In this document: positions 35,323-43,924 of the stretch, piece after piece | Layout of the letters: each line of letters begins with the position of its first letter | How positions within the stretch are numbered: the first letter of the stretch is position 1 | Assembly (NCBI GenBank): GCA_026398255.1 | Contig: JAPLTG010000011.1 | Span: 1-64,000, forward strand | DNA: 64,000 nucleotides | Reading direction: 5' to 3' | DNA from: Verrucomicrobiota bacterium | Lineage (GTDB): Bacteria; Verrucomicrobiota; Verrucomicrobiia; Chthoniobacterales; Terrimicrobiaceae | Made by a program: the position numbers and the translations under genes | The notes under the pieces: model-generated | Told to the model about the DNA's origin: nothing | The model's database searches: none | The model's input: only the letters and a program-made list of their open reading frames with translations

Positions 35323-37329
35323 ATGTCCCGCTTCCGACTCTATGACCTCAACCCTGAGCAGCAACGCGCCGCCACCCATGAGAGCGGCCCCCTGCTGATC
35401 CTCGCCGGTGCGGGAACGGGAAAAACCCGCACGATCGTTGCGCGCATCACTTGGCTCGTCTCCACCGGCACCCCGGCCTCGAAAATCCTCGCCGTCACTT
35501 TTACCAACAAGGCCGCCCGCGAGATGAAGGAGCGAATTGCCGGAATGCTCACCGAGGAGCAGGCGGCCGATATCACGGCCTCAACTTTCCACGCCCTCTG
35601 CATGCGCATTCTCAGGGCCGATGCCGATAAGCTTGGATACAAAAATAATTTCACGATTTTCGACGAGGGCGACCAACTCGGGCTCATCAAAAAGGTCATC
35701 AACCGCGTGACGGCGAAGGACGAAAAGCTCGACCCAGGCCTCGCCAAAAATCTCATCAGCAAAGCCAAGAATAATGGCTGGGCCCCGCCGCAGGATGACG
35801 AGACCGTGATCGGCGCCGTCTATTCCCGCTACAACCGCGAACTCCACGCTCTGAATGCCATGGATTTCGACGACCTCCTCGTGCAGGCGGTGAAACTCCT
35901 GAACGACCACCCATCCGTCCGCGAAAAATGGCGCGGAAGGTTTTCCCAAATGCTCGTGGATGAGTTCCAGGACACGAACCGCCTCCAACTCGATTTGGTG
36001 AGCCTTCTCGCCTCGGGCGAACCTCCCAATGTTTGCGTGGTGGGAGATGACGACCAAAGCATCTACGGGTGGCGCGGCGCGGAGGTCTCGAACATCCTCG
36101 AGTTCGAAAAACATTTCCCCAATCCCGAGATCGTCCGGCTCGAGCAAAATTACCGGAGCACCAACCAAATCCTCACCGCCGCGAACCGGCTCATCAAAAA
36201 CAACCCCCGCCGCCGCGCGAAAAACCTCTGGAGCCCGAACCAAGGCGGCGATCCGGTCCATGTTGTCTCTGTGCCCGATGACAAAACCGAGGCGGAGTTT
36301 GTGGTCGCTGAGGCCGGCGCGATCCGTAATGCGAGCGGCCTGCCGTGGGAGCATTTCGCAGTGATCTACCGGATGAACGCCCAATCTCGCCTACTGGAAG
36401 AAAATCTCCGCCGCATGAAAATCCCCTATCGGCTCGTTGGCGGGAAAAGTTTTTTCGACCGCCGCGAGGTGAAGGACATCCTCGCCACGATCACTTGCCT
36501 CGTGAACCCGCAGGACGACATTTCGCTCCTGCGAATCATCAACACCCCCCCGCGCGGCATCGGTGCAACCTCGGTCGAGATCGCCCTCGAGCAAAGCGCC
36601 AAAGCCCATCGCAGCCTGTTCGACACACTCACCGATCCGGCGTTTGAACCCGAGGTTTCGCGCAAGACCGCTGCGGCCATCCGTTCCTTTGCGGAGGATC
36701 TCGCTGCCACTCGCATCCACCTCCTCACACCCGGCGCGGACGCCTGCGCGATCGTCTCGGGTTACCTCGAGGAGTCTGGTTATTTCGACGACCTCAAACG
36801 CAGTTGCAAAACGCCCGAGGAGGCGCTGAACCGCGAGGCCGGAGCGAAAGAAATCCTGAATGCCCTGGCAAATCACCAGTCCAAGCGGCGCGGAACCGTG
36901 CAGGATTTCCTTGATGAACTCTCACTGAACCGCGAACGCGAAGAGGACAAAAAGGACGACGGCAAGGGCGTCACACTCATCACGCTCCACGCCGCGAAAG
37001 GCCTGGAGTTTCCCCATGTGTTTCTAGTCGGCGCCGAGGACGGGCTCCTGCCCCACGAGCGTTCCAAGAGCGAGGGCACGGTGGACGAGGAGCGCCGCCT
37101 ATTCTATGTCGGCATCACCCGTGCGATGAAATCCCTCACGATCACGCATTGCCGCAACCGCATGAAATTCGGCTCCGCCATGCACTGCCGCCCCAGCCCG
37201 TTTCTCAAGGAAATCGAAGGCGAAGGGGTCCACGCCGAGTCCTACGAGGACATCATGTCGAAGCCCGTGGCCGAGGAAGATGTCGCCATGTCCTTCGCGA
37301 ATCTCCGCGCGATGCTCTCGGGCGATTAA
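35323..37329 (+). CDS. UvrD/Rep-family ATP-dependent DNA helicase
   Basis: A 668-residue superfamily 1A helicase. The motifs are Q-motif LNPEQQRAATH, Walker A AGAGTGKTRTI, motif II VDEFQDTNRLQ, motif III DDDQSIYGWRGAE, motif IV region EQNYRST, motif V TLHAAKGLEFPHVFLVGAEDG and motif VI RRLFYVGITRA. It is closest in layout to PcrA/Rep. The C-terminus is short, about 40 residues past motif VI. Role: unwinding in nucleotide-excision or mismatch repair and replication restart. Confidence 0.92.
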   Translation: MSRFRLYDLNPEQQRAATHESGPLLILAGAGTGKTRTIVARITWLVSTGTPASKILAVTFTNKAAREMKERIAGMLTEEQAADITASTFHALCMRILRADADKLGYKNNFTIFDEGDQLGLIKKVINRVTAKDEKLDPGLAKNLISKAKNNGWAPPQDDETVIGAVYSRYNRELHALNAMDFDDLLVQAVKLLNDHPSVREKWRGRFSQMLVDEFQDTNRLQLDLVSLLASGEPPNVCVVGDDDQSIYGWRGAEVSNILEFEKHFPNPEIVRLEQNYRSTNQILTAANRLIKNNPRRRAKNLWSPNQGGDPVHVVSVPDDKTEAEFVVAEAGAIRNASGLPWEHFAVIYRMNAQSRLLEENLRRMKIPYRLVGGKSFFDRREVKDILATITCLVNPQDDISLLRIINTPPRGIGATSVEIALEQSAKAHRSLFDTLTDPAFEPEVSRKTAAAIRSFAEDLAATRIHLLTPGADACAIVSGYLEESGYFDDLKRSCKTPEEALNREAGAKEILNALANHQSKRRGTVQDFLDELSLNREREEDKKDDGKGVTLITLHAAKGLEFPHVFLVGAEDGLLPHERSKSEGTVDEERRLFYVGITRAMKSLTITHCRNRMKFGSAMHCRPSPFLKEIEGEGVHAESYEDIMSKPVAEEDVAMSFANLRAMLSGD

Positions 37330-37330
37330 G

Positions 37331-37390
37331 TAGCGCGGGTGTCCCTCCCGCGTTCAGAAACTATCGATGACAGGCGGGACGCCTGCCCTA
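37331..37390. repeat. Pair of small GC-rich palindromes
   Basis: Two adjacent hairpins: cgcggg/cccgcg (37334-37339 with 37347-37352) and caggcg/cgcctg (37371-37376 with 37380-37385). In my recollection the phrases gcgggacgcctgccctac and gcgggtgtccctcccgcg recur in intergenic DNA of Verrucomicrobiota, which would make this a dispersed REP-like element. Only one copy is present in this window. Confidence 0.5.
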
Positions 37391-37418
37391 CTTTGTGAAG
37401 GTCCGACCCAGCCTGATC

Positions 37419-37453
37419 AAAAAACAACACGCCTCTCGCGGATGTTGTTTTTT
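37419..37453 (+). terminator. Probable terminator downstream of the UvrD-type gene
   Basis: An 11-bp AT-rich stem, aaaaaacaaca (37419-37429) with tgttgtttttt (37443-37453), plus an inner cgc/gcg pairing, followed by further T residues. It lies ~90 bases after the helicase stop and ~40 bases before the sigma-54 promoter of amt. It could alternatively be a dyad bound by the enhancer-binding regulator of that promoter. Confidence 0.5.
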
Positions 37454-37490
37454 TCGCAGTCGAAATCTCCTTTCCCCTACGCACGACTGG

Positions 37491-37507
37491 CTGGCACGGC
37501 GTTTGCT
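37491..37507 (+). promoter_or_regulatory. Sigma-54 (-24/-12) promoter of amt-glnB
   Basis: ctggcacggcgtttgct matches the consensus YTGGCACGRNNNTTGCW at every defined position, with GG at 37493-37494 and GC at 37505-37506, correctly spaced. The predicted transcript start is near 37518, about 35 bases before the amt ATG. The downstream genes, an ammonium transporter and PII, are classic RpoN/NtrC targets. Confidence 0.88.
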
Positions 37508-37552
37508 TAAAGACCGCCCGAACCGCAAAGAGCGGTGCAAAACACAGCATCA

Positions 37553-39031
37553 ATGAAAAAAACAACACTCATCAAATCAGGGATCGCCGCGCTGGCTATT
37601 GCAGCAAGCGGTCTATTCACAATAAACCCCGCCTTCGCGCAGGAAGCCGTCGCCGTCGTCACCGAAACGGTCGTCGTCGAAACCACCGAGGCTGCTCCGG
37701 CCGAGCCGACGATGGAACAACGCATCGCGGACCTCGAGGCCTATGTGAACAACGGGGCTAGAACGCCGGATGTCGCCTCCAAGGTCGCCGGCCCCGGCCC
37801 CGGTCACAGTGCGTGGCAAATGACCAGCACGGCACTCGTGCTTTTCATGACGCTTCCCGGCTTGGCGCTTTTCTACGGTGGCCTCGTCCGTTCCAAGAAT
37901 GTCCTCTCGATCCTCGCGATGACGATGGGCATCGCCGGTTTGGTAACAATTCTTTGGTTCCTCTGCGGCTACAGCCTCACTTTCTCGGGCGGGAACGCCT
38001 TCTTGGGTGACCTCGCCCAAGCCTGCTTCAACGGAATGAAGCCCGGCAATGTCGGCGCGGGCTACTACTGGATCTCGGATTACATCTGGGCCATGTTCCA
38101 ACTGACCTTCGCGATCATCACCCCGGCGCTCATTTTCGGCGCCACGGCAGAGCGCATGAAATTCTCGGCGGTTCTCCTCTTCACCGCGATCTGGATGTTT
38201 GTTGTCTACTTCCCGCTCGCCCACATGGTCTGGGCCGTCAACGGCTTCATGTGCGGCCCGCTCAACCCTGATGCCGGCATCAAGGCGATCGACTTCGCCG
38301 GCGGCACGGTGGTTCACATGAGCTCCGGCTGGTCCGCGCTCGTCCTCTGCATCATCCTCGGGCCACGCCTCGGCTTCGGAAAACAACAGATGGCCCCTCA
38401 CTCGATGGTGCTTTGCATGATCGGCACCGGAATGCTCTTCGTCGGCTGGTTCGGCTTCAACGCGGGCTCCGCGCTCGGCGCCGACGCCATCGCCGCGAAC
38501 GCCTTCACCACCACCTTCCTCTGCGCCGCCACCGCCGGATTCGTCTGGGCCGCGGTCGAATGGATCACCCGGGGCAAACCCAGCGTGCTGGGCTTCTGCT
38601 CGGGCATCGTCTCCGGCCTCGTGGTCATCACACCTGCCGCTGGATTCGTTACCCCGTCGAGCGCCATGATCATGGCGGTCGCCGCTGGTATCATTCCATT
38701 CTTCGCAGTGGTCTACCTGAAGAAAATGCTCGGCTACGATGATGCGCTCGACACCTTCGGCGTCCACGGCGTGGGCGGCACGCTGGGCGCCATCCTCACC
38801 GGCGTCTTCGCCTCCTCCGAGGCCAATGCTGTGGTCGAGGGCCTCAAAGACGGCCTCCTCATGAACCAAATCAAGGCCAGCATTCTGACGATCGTTCTCT
38901 CGGTTGTCGCCACAGCGATCATCGCCTACATCGTGAAATTCACCATCGGACTCCGAGCTTCGGATGAAGTGCAGTCCGAAGGCCTCGACACCGCCGAACA
39001 CGGCGAAGAAGGCTACCTGTTCGACAAATAA
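37553..39031 (+). CDS. amt: Ammonium transporter
   Basis: 492 residues from the ATG at 37553. A signal peptide is followed by an extra periplasmic segment (cleavage near AFA-QE; a coiled TMEQRIADLEAYV stretch), then eleven membrane helices. Amt signatures are ALFYGGLVRSKNVLS, the Phe-gate region, and the twin-histidine motifs with FGVHGVGGTLGAILTGVFA. The long processed N-terminus (~85 residues before the first core helix) is larger than in E. coli AmtB. Preceded by a consensus sigma-54 promoter; glnB follows after 78 bases. Confidence 0.94.
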   Translation: MKKTTLIKSGIAALAIAASGLFTINPAFAQEAVAVVTETVVVETTEAAPAEPTMEQRIADLEAYVNNGARTPDVASKVAGPGPGHSAWQMTSTALVLFMTLPGLALFYGGLVRSKNVLSILAMTMGIAGLVTILWFLCGYSLTFSGGNAFLGDLAQACFNGMKPGNVGAGYYWISDYIWAMFQLTFAIITPALIFGATAERMKFSAVLLFTAIWMFVVYFPLAHMVWAVNGFMCGPLNPDAGIKAIDFAGGTVVHMSSGWSALVLCIILGPRLGFGKQQMAPHSMVLCMIGTGMLFVGWFGFNAGSALGADAIAANAFTTTFLCAATAGFVWAAVEWITRGKPSVLGFCSGIVSGLVVITPAAGFVTPSSAMIMAVAAGIIPFFAVVYLKKMLGYDDALDTFGVHGVGGTLGAILTGVFASSEANAVVEGLKDGLLMNQIKASILTIVLSVVATAIIAYIVKFTIGLRASDEVQSEGLDTAEHGEEGYLFDK

Positions 39032-39448
<417 letters not shown>

Positions 39449-39469
39449 AGATTAGCGGAAACTAAGATC

Positions 39470-39509
39470 AGGCGGCGGAGGTTCTGTGAGTCCTCCGCCG
39501 CCTTTTTTT
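39470..39509 (+). terminator. Rho-independent terminator of amt-glnB
   Basis: A perfect 12-bp stem (39470-39481 with 39492-39503, aggcggcggagg/cctccgccgcct) with a 10-base loop and a run of seven T (39503-39509). It lies 22 bases after the glnB stop. Confidence 0.93.
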
Positions 39510-39534
39510 GCCCCAAGAACAGAGCGTCTTGAGT

Positions 39535-39969
39535 CTAAAACGGCACGACCAACCCCTCGGCCTCAGCGAGTTTTTTCTGCCTCGCGTCAAAAGTTAGGAA
39601 ATGCTTTGTTTTCAAATGCAAACCGGCAGCGACGTGAAGGATATCAAATGCCCGATTTCCCGACCGTAGTGTATGAGTTGCCGAAAGTCGGCGTGCCTCG
39701 GAAATGAGTGCCGCCAGATTGCAGATTTCGATACGAACTCTTCCAGCTTCACGATCGGCTTCATATTGGGCCCAAAAGACCGCTGCATCCCCAACCCTCA
39801 GGCGCTTCGAGAATTCCGCGAAGCGCAAGGCATTGGAAAGCTCGTAATCCGCTAGATCCGAGATCACAATCATGGCTTCTTTTTTACGAAGCCACTCCAA
39901 GGCTCGCGGGGTGTGAATATCGTTTCCGTAAACGGAAAATAGAAAACTCGTATCTGCCGCCGCTACCAT
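39535..39969 (-). CDS. PIN-domain toxin (VapC-like)
   Basis: A 144-residue PIN nuclease. It starts MVAAADTSFLFSVYGND (first Asp). The second acidic residue is in DLADYELSNAL, and the C-terminal acidic cluster is NRAFDILHVAAGLHLKTKHFLTFDARQ. The pattern is typical of PIN toxins that are partnered by Phd-type antitoxins. Its ATG overlaps the antitoxin stop by 7 bases. TA module 3. Confidence 0.82.
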   Translation of the reverse strand: MVAAADTSFLFSVYGNDIHTPRALEWLRKKEAMIVISDLADYELSNALRFAEFSKRLRVGDAAVFWAQYEADREAGRVRIEICNLAALISEARRLSATHTLRSGNRAFDILHVAAGLHLKTKHFLTFDARQKKLAEAEGLVVPF

Positions 39970-40217
39970 TGTCCCCCCGCCTCGTTTCGGATCTTGTTGG
40001 ATTCTTCAGCACTCAGGGTGATTTCTTGGGATCGGTCACGACGCATGGTCGCACTTTCTCCCCAACTGACTCGCGGGGAGGAGGCTGCCGTTGGCTCAGG
40101 ACACAACCTTGCTACCGGACGACCGCGCTGGGTGATCACAATTTCCTCGCCTGCACCAATCCAGGAAAAAAGCTGCGTGTAGTGGTTTCGAAGATCACGG
40201 ACGGAGGCTGTTTTCAT
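39963..40217 (-). CDS. Phd/YefM-family antitoxin
   Basis: 84 residues starting MKTASVRDLRNHYTQLF, with GEEIVITQRGRPVARLCP, the canonical Phd/YefM N-terminal DNA-binding fold. A C-terminal disordered tail contacts the toxin. Start ATG at 40217; a frame extension to 40238 lacks homology. A palindrome overlapping the predicted promoter lies immediately upstream and is the likely autoregulatory operator. Confidence 0.85.
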   Translation of the reverse strand: MKTASVRDLRNHYTQLFSWIGAGEEIVITQRGRPVARLCPEPTAASSPRVSWGESATMRRDRSQEITLSAEESNKIRNEAGGQW

Positions 40218-40224
40218 TGTGCTA

Positions 40225-40253
40225 CAAATATGGAGCATATTTTAGCTTGTCAA
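40225..40253 (-). promoter_or_regulatory. Promoter and palindromic operator of TA module 3
   Basis: On the minus strand, TTGACA (40253-40248) and TATTTG (40230-40225) are separated by 17 bases. A perfect inverted repeat, aaatatg-gag-catattt (40226-40242), overlaps the -10 and spacer. Repressor binding there would block RNA polymerase. This fits the conditional autorepression known for Phd antitoxins. The -10 match is only partial. Confidence 0.55.
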
Positions 40254-40336
40254 ACAATGCTTCGAATTCTTAGGCAAAAACTCCCCCTCACTCCGGTATT
40301 GGCGCGACCGCTCATCGGTGGTTTGATTCGCGATCA

Positions 40337-41632
40337 ATGATCGAACGCTATTCCCTGCCGAAAATGCGGTCCATTTGGACCGAGCAACGAAAACTCGAAA
40401 TCTGGCTCGAGATCGAGACCCTCGCCTGTGAGGCGATGGCCGAACTCGGCACGATCCCGAAATCCGACGCCGCCGAAATCCGCGCCAAGGGAGCTTTCGA
40501 CATCGAAAAAATCCGCGAGATCGAGAAACGCACGAACCATGATGTCATCGCGTTTCTCGAGAATGTCGCCGAGTATGTCGGCCCCGCCTCGCGCTGGATT
40601 CACCAAGGCCTCACCTCGTCCGACCTGCTCGACACCACCATCGCGGTGCAGATGCTCGAGTCCTGCAATTTGCTCGAAGCCGATCTCCTCGCCCTGCGCG
40701 AGGCCGTCGCCATCCGCGCGAAGGAGCACAAATTCACCCCGATGATCGGCCGCAGCCACGGCATCCATGCCGAACCGATCAGTTTCGGCCTGAAGATGGC
40801 GTTGATGTATGACGAATTCTCCCGCTCGCTCGAGCGCCTCCGCGAAATGCGCGAGCGCGTCCGTGTTGGCAAAATCAGCGGCGCCGTCGGCACCCACGCC
40901 CACCTCGACCCCCGCGTGGAAAAATCCGTTTGCGAAAAGCTCGGCCTCAAAGCCGCCGCCCTCTCCACTCAAATCATACAGCGCGACCGCCACGCCGAGT
41001 TCATGACCACGCTCGCAATCATCGCCTCGAGCATCGACCGCTGGGCCACCGAATTCCGCCACCTGCAGCGCACCGAGGTTTTGGAGGTCGAGGAGTATTT
41101 CAGCGAAGGGCAAAAAGGCAGCAGCGCCATGCCCCACAAGCGCAACCCGATCACCGGCGAACGCCTCAGCGGCCTCGCCCGCGTGATCAGAGGAAACGCC
41201 ATGGCCGCCCTCGAAAATGTCGCCCTCTGGCACGAGCGCGACATCAGCCACAGCTCGGTCGAACGCATCATCCTGCCCGACAGCTGCACCCTACTCGACT
41301 ACATGCTCTCCCTTTTGACGAAGCTCGTCTCGAAGCTGATCGTTTATCCCGAAAACATGCGGCGGAACATGGAACTCACCGGCGGCCTCTACGCGAGCCA
41401 GGCCGCGCTGCTCATGCTCACCGAGAAGGGCATGGAGCGCAAAGCCGCCTACGAAGCCGTCCAGCGCGCCGCCATGAAAACCTGGCGAGAAGGCGGCGGC
41501 CTCGCCAAAAACCTCTCCGAGGAACCCACCGTCTCCGCCCACCTCTCGGCCGAGGAAATCCAACACGCCTGCTCGCCCGACCGGCACTTCCGCCATGTGG
41601 AAGACAAACTCCGCGCCGTTGGCATCAACTAA
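40337..41632 (+). CDS. purB: Adenylosuccinate lyase
   Basis: A 431-residue fumarase-superfamily enzyme acting twice in purine synthesis (SAICAR cleavage and adenylosuccinate to AMP). It has RYSLPKMRSIWTEQRKLE at the N-terminus, the catalytic His region IGRSHGIHAEP, and the signature GSSAMPHKRNP carrying the mobile catalytic Ser. The length is normal for the ~430-residue PurB type. queC begins 6 bases downstream. Confidence 0.96.
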   Translation: MIERYSLPKMRSIWTEQRKLEIWLEIETLACEAMAELGTIPKSDAAEIRAKGAFDIEKIREIEKRTNHDVIAFLENVAEYVGPASRWIHQGLTSSDLLDTTIAVQMLESCNLLEADLLALREAVAIRAKEHKFTPMIGRSHGIHAEPISFGLKMALMYDEFSRSLERLREMRERVRVGKISGAVGTHAHLDPRVEKSVCEKLGLKAAALSTQIIQRDRHAEFMTTLAIIASSIDRWATEFRHLQRTEVLEVEEYFSEGQKGSSAMPHKRNPITGERLSGLARVIRGNAMAALENVALWHERDISHSSVERIILPDSCTLLDYMLSLLTKLVSKLIVYPENMRRNMELTGGLYASQAALLMLTEKGMERKAAYEAVQRAAMKTWREGGGLAKNLSEEPTVSAHLSAEEIQHACSPDRHFRHVEDKLRAVGIN

Positions 41633-41638
41633 TCTCGC

Positions 41639-42322
41639 ATGAAAACCGTCGTGCTCCTGAGCGGCGGGATGGATTCCGTCGTCGCGCTTCACCACGCCCA
41701 GCGGGAGCACGAGGTCGTGGCGGCGTTGAGCTTCCACTACGGCGCGAAGCATAACGACCGCGAGATTCCCTTCGCCAAATGGCAGGCCGAATCCTGCGGC
41801 GTTCCGCACATCACGGTGCCGCTGGATTTCATCGGGCGCGAATTCGAGTCCGACCTTCTCCAAAAAGGCGGCGAAATTCCGAAAGGCCACTACGAGGAGG
41901 AGACGATGAAAAAAACCGTCGTTCCCTTTCGCAATGGCATCATGCTCTCAATCGCTGCCGGCTTCGCTGAAAGCAAAAACGCCTCAGGCCTCGTGATCGC
42001 GGCGCATGCCGGCGACCACGCAATCTACCCCGATTGCCGCGAGGAATTCATGCGCGCCATGTCCGACGCCATCCGACTCGGCACCTATGCCGAAGTCTCG
42101 GTGCTTCGCCCGTTCATCGCGATGGACAAAGCCGGAATCGCAGGCCGCGGAGCCGAACTCGGCGTGGATTTTTCCAAAACCTGGTCGTGTTATGTCGGCG
42201 GTGAAACGCACTGCGGCGAGTGCGGCACTTGTGTCGAACGCCGCGAGGCGTTCCAACTCGCGGGCTTACCCGATTCCACCCAATACCTCGCCACCGGCCC
42301 GCTTCCCTCGAAGCCATGCTGA
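41639..42322 (+). CDS. queC: 7-cyano-7-deazaguanine synthase
   Basis: Converts 7-carboxy-7-deazaguanine to preQ0 in queuosine synthesis. The 227 residues have the PP-loop LLSGGMDSVVALHHA at the N-terminus and four zinc cysteines near the C-terminus (CYVGG...HCGECGTCVERREAF). The middle is more acidic-loop rich than usual (QKGGEIPKGHYEEETMKKTVVPFRNG). The stop overlaps the queE start by 7 bases. Confidence 0.94.
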   Translation: MKTVVLLSGGMDSVVALHHAQREHEVVAALSFHYGAKHNDREIPFAKWQAESCGVPHITVPLDFIGREFESDLLQKGGEIPKGHYEEETMKKTVVPFRNGIMLSIAAGFAESKNASGLVIAAHAGDHAIYPDCREEFMRAMSDAIRLGTYAEVSVLRPFIAMDKAGIAGRGAELGVDFSKTWSCYVGGETHCGECGTCVERREAFQLAGLPDSTQYLATGPLPSKPC

Positions 42323-43011
42323 TCTCCGAGATTTTTTATTCGGTGCAGGGCGAGGGCGAACTCACCGGCGTGCCGTCGGTGTTCATCCGAACCTCCGGCT
42401 GCAACCTGCGCTGCCGCTGGTGCGATACTCCTTACGCCTCGTGGAGTCCCGAGGGCACCGAGATGTCGGTCGCCCAAATCCTCGCCGAGGTGGAAAAACA
42501 TCCCGCCGCCCATGTCGTTCTCACCGGCGGCGAGCCGATGGTCGCCCGCGGCATTCACGAACTCGCTGCCCGACTCCGCGCCGCCGGCAAACACATCACG
42601 ATCGAAACCGCCGGCACCGTCGCCCCCGCTCGCATCGCGTGCGACCTCGCCTCAATCAGCCCGAAGCTCTCCGACTCCACCCCACAGCCCGGCTCGATCG
42701 AACCCGCCTGGATCGAGCGCCACGAAAAATCCCGCCAACGCCCCGAAATTCTCCGCGAGTGGCTGACCTCTTATCCGTTCCAGCTCAAGTTCGTCGTTTC
42801 GAGCGAAGCCGACCTCCCCGAAATCCACGCCATCCTCGCCGCGACCGGGCTCTCAGTTTCTTCCTCGAAAATCCTCCTCATGCCCGAGGGCACCGACCCC
42901 GCCACGATCGATTCCCGCCGCGAAATGCTCGTCGGCCTGTGCCTCCGCCACGGCCACCGCCTCTGCGACCGCCTGCACATCCGCCTTTTCGGCAACACGC
43001 GGGGCACTTGA
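42316..43011 (+). CDS. queE: 7-carboxy-7-deazaguanine synthase
   Basis: A radical-SAM enzyme making CDG from 6-carboxytetrahydropterin, the step before QueC. It is 231 residues. EIFYSVQGEGELTGVPSVFIR precedes the cluster motif CNLRCRWC (CX3CX2C), followed by the GGEP motif (LTGGEPMV). Start ATG at 42316 inside the queC end. queD and queF are not in the window. Confidence 0.94.
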   Translation: MLISEIFYSVQGEGELTGVPSVFIRTSGCNLRCRWCDTPYASWSPEGTEMSVAQILAEVEKHPAAHVVLTGGEPMVARGIHELAARLRAAGKHITIETAGTVAPARIACDLASISPKLSDSTPQPGSIEPAWIERHEKSRQRPEILREWLTSYPFQLKFVVSSEADLPEIHAILAATGLSVSSSKILLMPEGTDPATIDSRREMLVGLCLRHGHRLCDRLHIRLFGNTRGT

Positions 43012-43285
43012 ATTGGCGCCAAATTGCTCCTTGAGTTCGCGGGGGATGTGTGGGAGTTTGCACGAGCCTTAGGCGTTTTCGTTTATGCAATTCAGTTCCG
43101 GCGACCCAGTTTTTATTGGTCATTGGTCAGAGTTCATCGCGTCATTCATGTTCCTTGCGGCGTGTGTTCAGCACGCATTTTCAAGGGGATACGCATCGCC
43201 TGAGGCCCAACATGCGGTCGTGCCGTTTTTACGGGGAGGACTCCCCGTCCGCACCGACCGCCAACGCAACGCAATACACACAACC

Positions 43286-43924
43286 ATGTCATCAGAATAC
43301 TCACCGAGCGGTTCACGCCGCTCGCCGCGACGCGGCGGAGGGCGCCGTCAAGATCGCCCGAACCGCACGCCCCGCTCCACACAGCAACACGAAAAACCTG
43401 CTAAAAAAGAGACCTCCTTGATCTCGAAGATCATCGGCTTCTTCACCGGCAAAAAAGACGAACCCGAGCGTCTCGCCCGCACGGAACGCACCGAACGCGA
43501 ACGCCGTCCCCGCTCCTCCGAAAACGACTCCAACGAGCGCGCCCCGCGCGAGCGGAGCAGCCGTTCTGAGCGCCCGACCGGCATGCGCTCACCCGAAGTC
43601 GTCGAGGTCACCTCGCCGCGCCTCTATGTGGGCAACTTGTCGTTCGACGCCGCCGAGAGCGATCTCTTCGAACTCTTCAACGGAGTGGGCAGCGTCCAGA
43701 ATGTCGAGATCGTCGTGAACCGTCACACGATGCGCTCAAAGGGATTCGCCTTCATCCAAATGCAATCCATCGATGAGGCCAAGCGCGCCGTCACCGAACT
43801 CCACGACAAGGAGTTCATGGGCCGCAAGCTCGTCGTCAGCGGAGCCAAAGCCGTCGAGGAGCGTCGCTCCGAGCGCCAGCAGGAATCGGCCGCTCCCGCC
43901 GAGCCCGCCGCCGCCACTGAATAA
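43286..43924 (+). CDS. RRM-domain RNA-binding protein
   Basis: 212 residues. A long Arg/Ser/Gly-rich basic-acidic N-terminal region (~1-110; SRRSPRRGGGRRQDRPNR, repeated RTERTERERRPRS) precedes one RNA-recognition motif at ~113-190 with RNP2 LYVGNL and RNP1 KGFAFIQM. A short Ala/Glu tail ends it. Bacterial RRM proteins (cyanobacterial Rbp-like) are linked to cold or mRNA localisation; function here is unknown. Start ATG at 43286; a 67-residue upstream extension is not protein-like. The preceding 274-base spacer (43012-43285) shows only a small acgggg/ccccgt hairpin. Confidence 0.85.
   Translation: MSSEYSPSGSRRSPRRGGGRRQDRPNRTPRSTQQHEKPAKKETSLISKIIGFFTGKKDEPERLARTERTERERRPRSSENDSNERAPRERSSRSERPTGMRSPEVVEVTSPRLYVGNLSFDAAESDLFELFNGVGSVQNVEIVVNRHTMRSKGFAFIQMQSIDEAKRAVTELHDKEFMGRKLVVSGAKAVEERRSERQQESAAPAEPAAATE

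Noticed and set aside
37419-37453. NtrC-type enhancer site upstream of amt
   Set aside because: The dyad does not match the GC-rich NtrC consensus (TGCACC-N-GGTGCA). A terminator role is at least as likely, so it is listed only as an alternative.
37326-37568. 80-residue minus-strand frame ending VGQASRLSS...
   Set aside because: It runs through the REP-like palindromes, the terminator dyad and the sigma-54 promoter. It has no protein-like signals and is a repeat-derived spurious frame.
43085-43285. 67-codon upstream extension of the RRM gene
   Set aside because: The extension has no homology or composition like the basic N-terminus that follows. The ATG at 43286 begins the recognisable protein.
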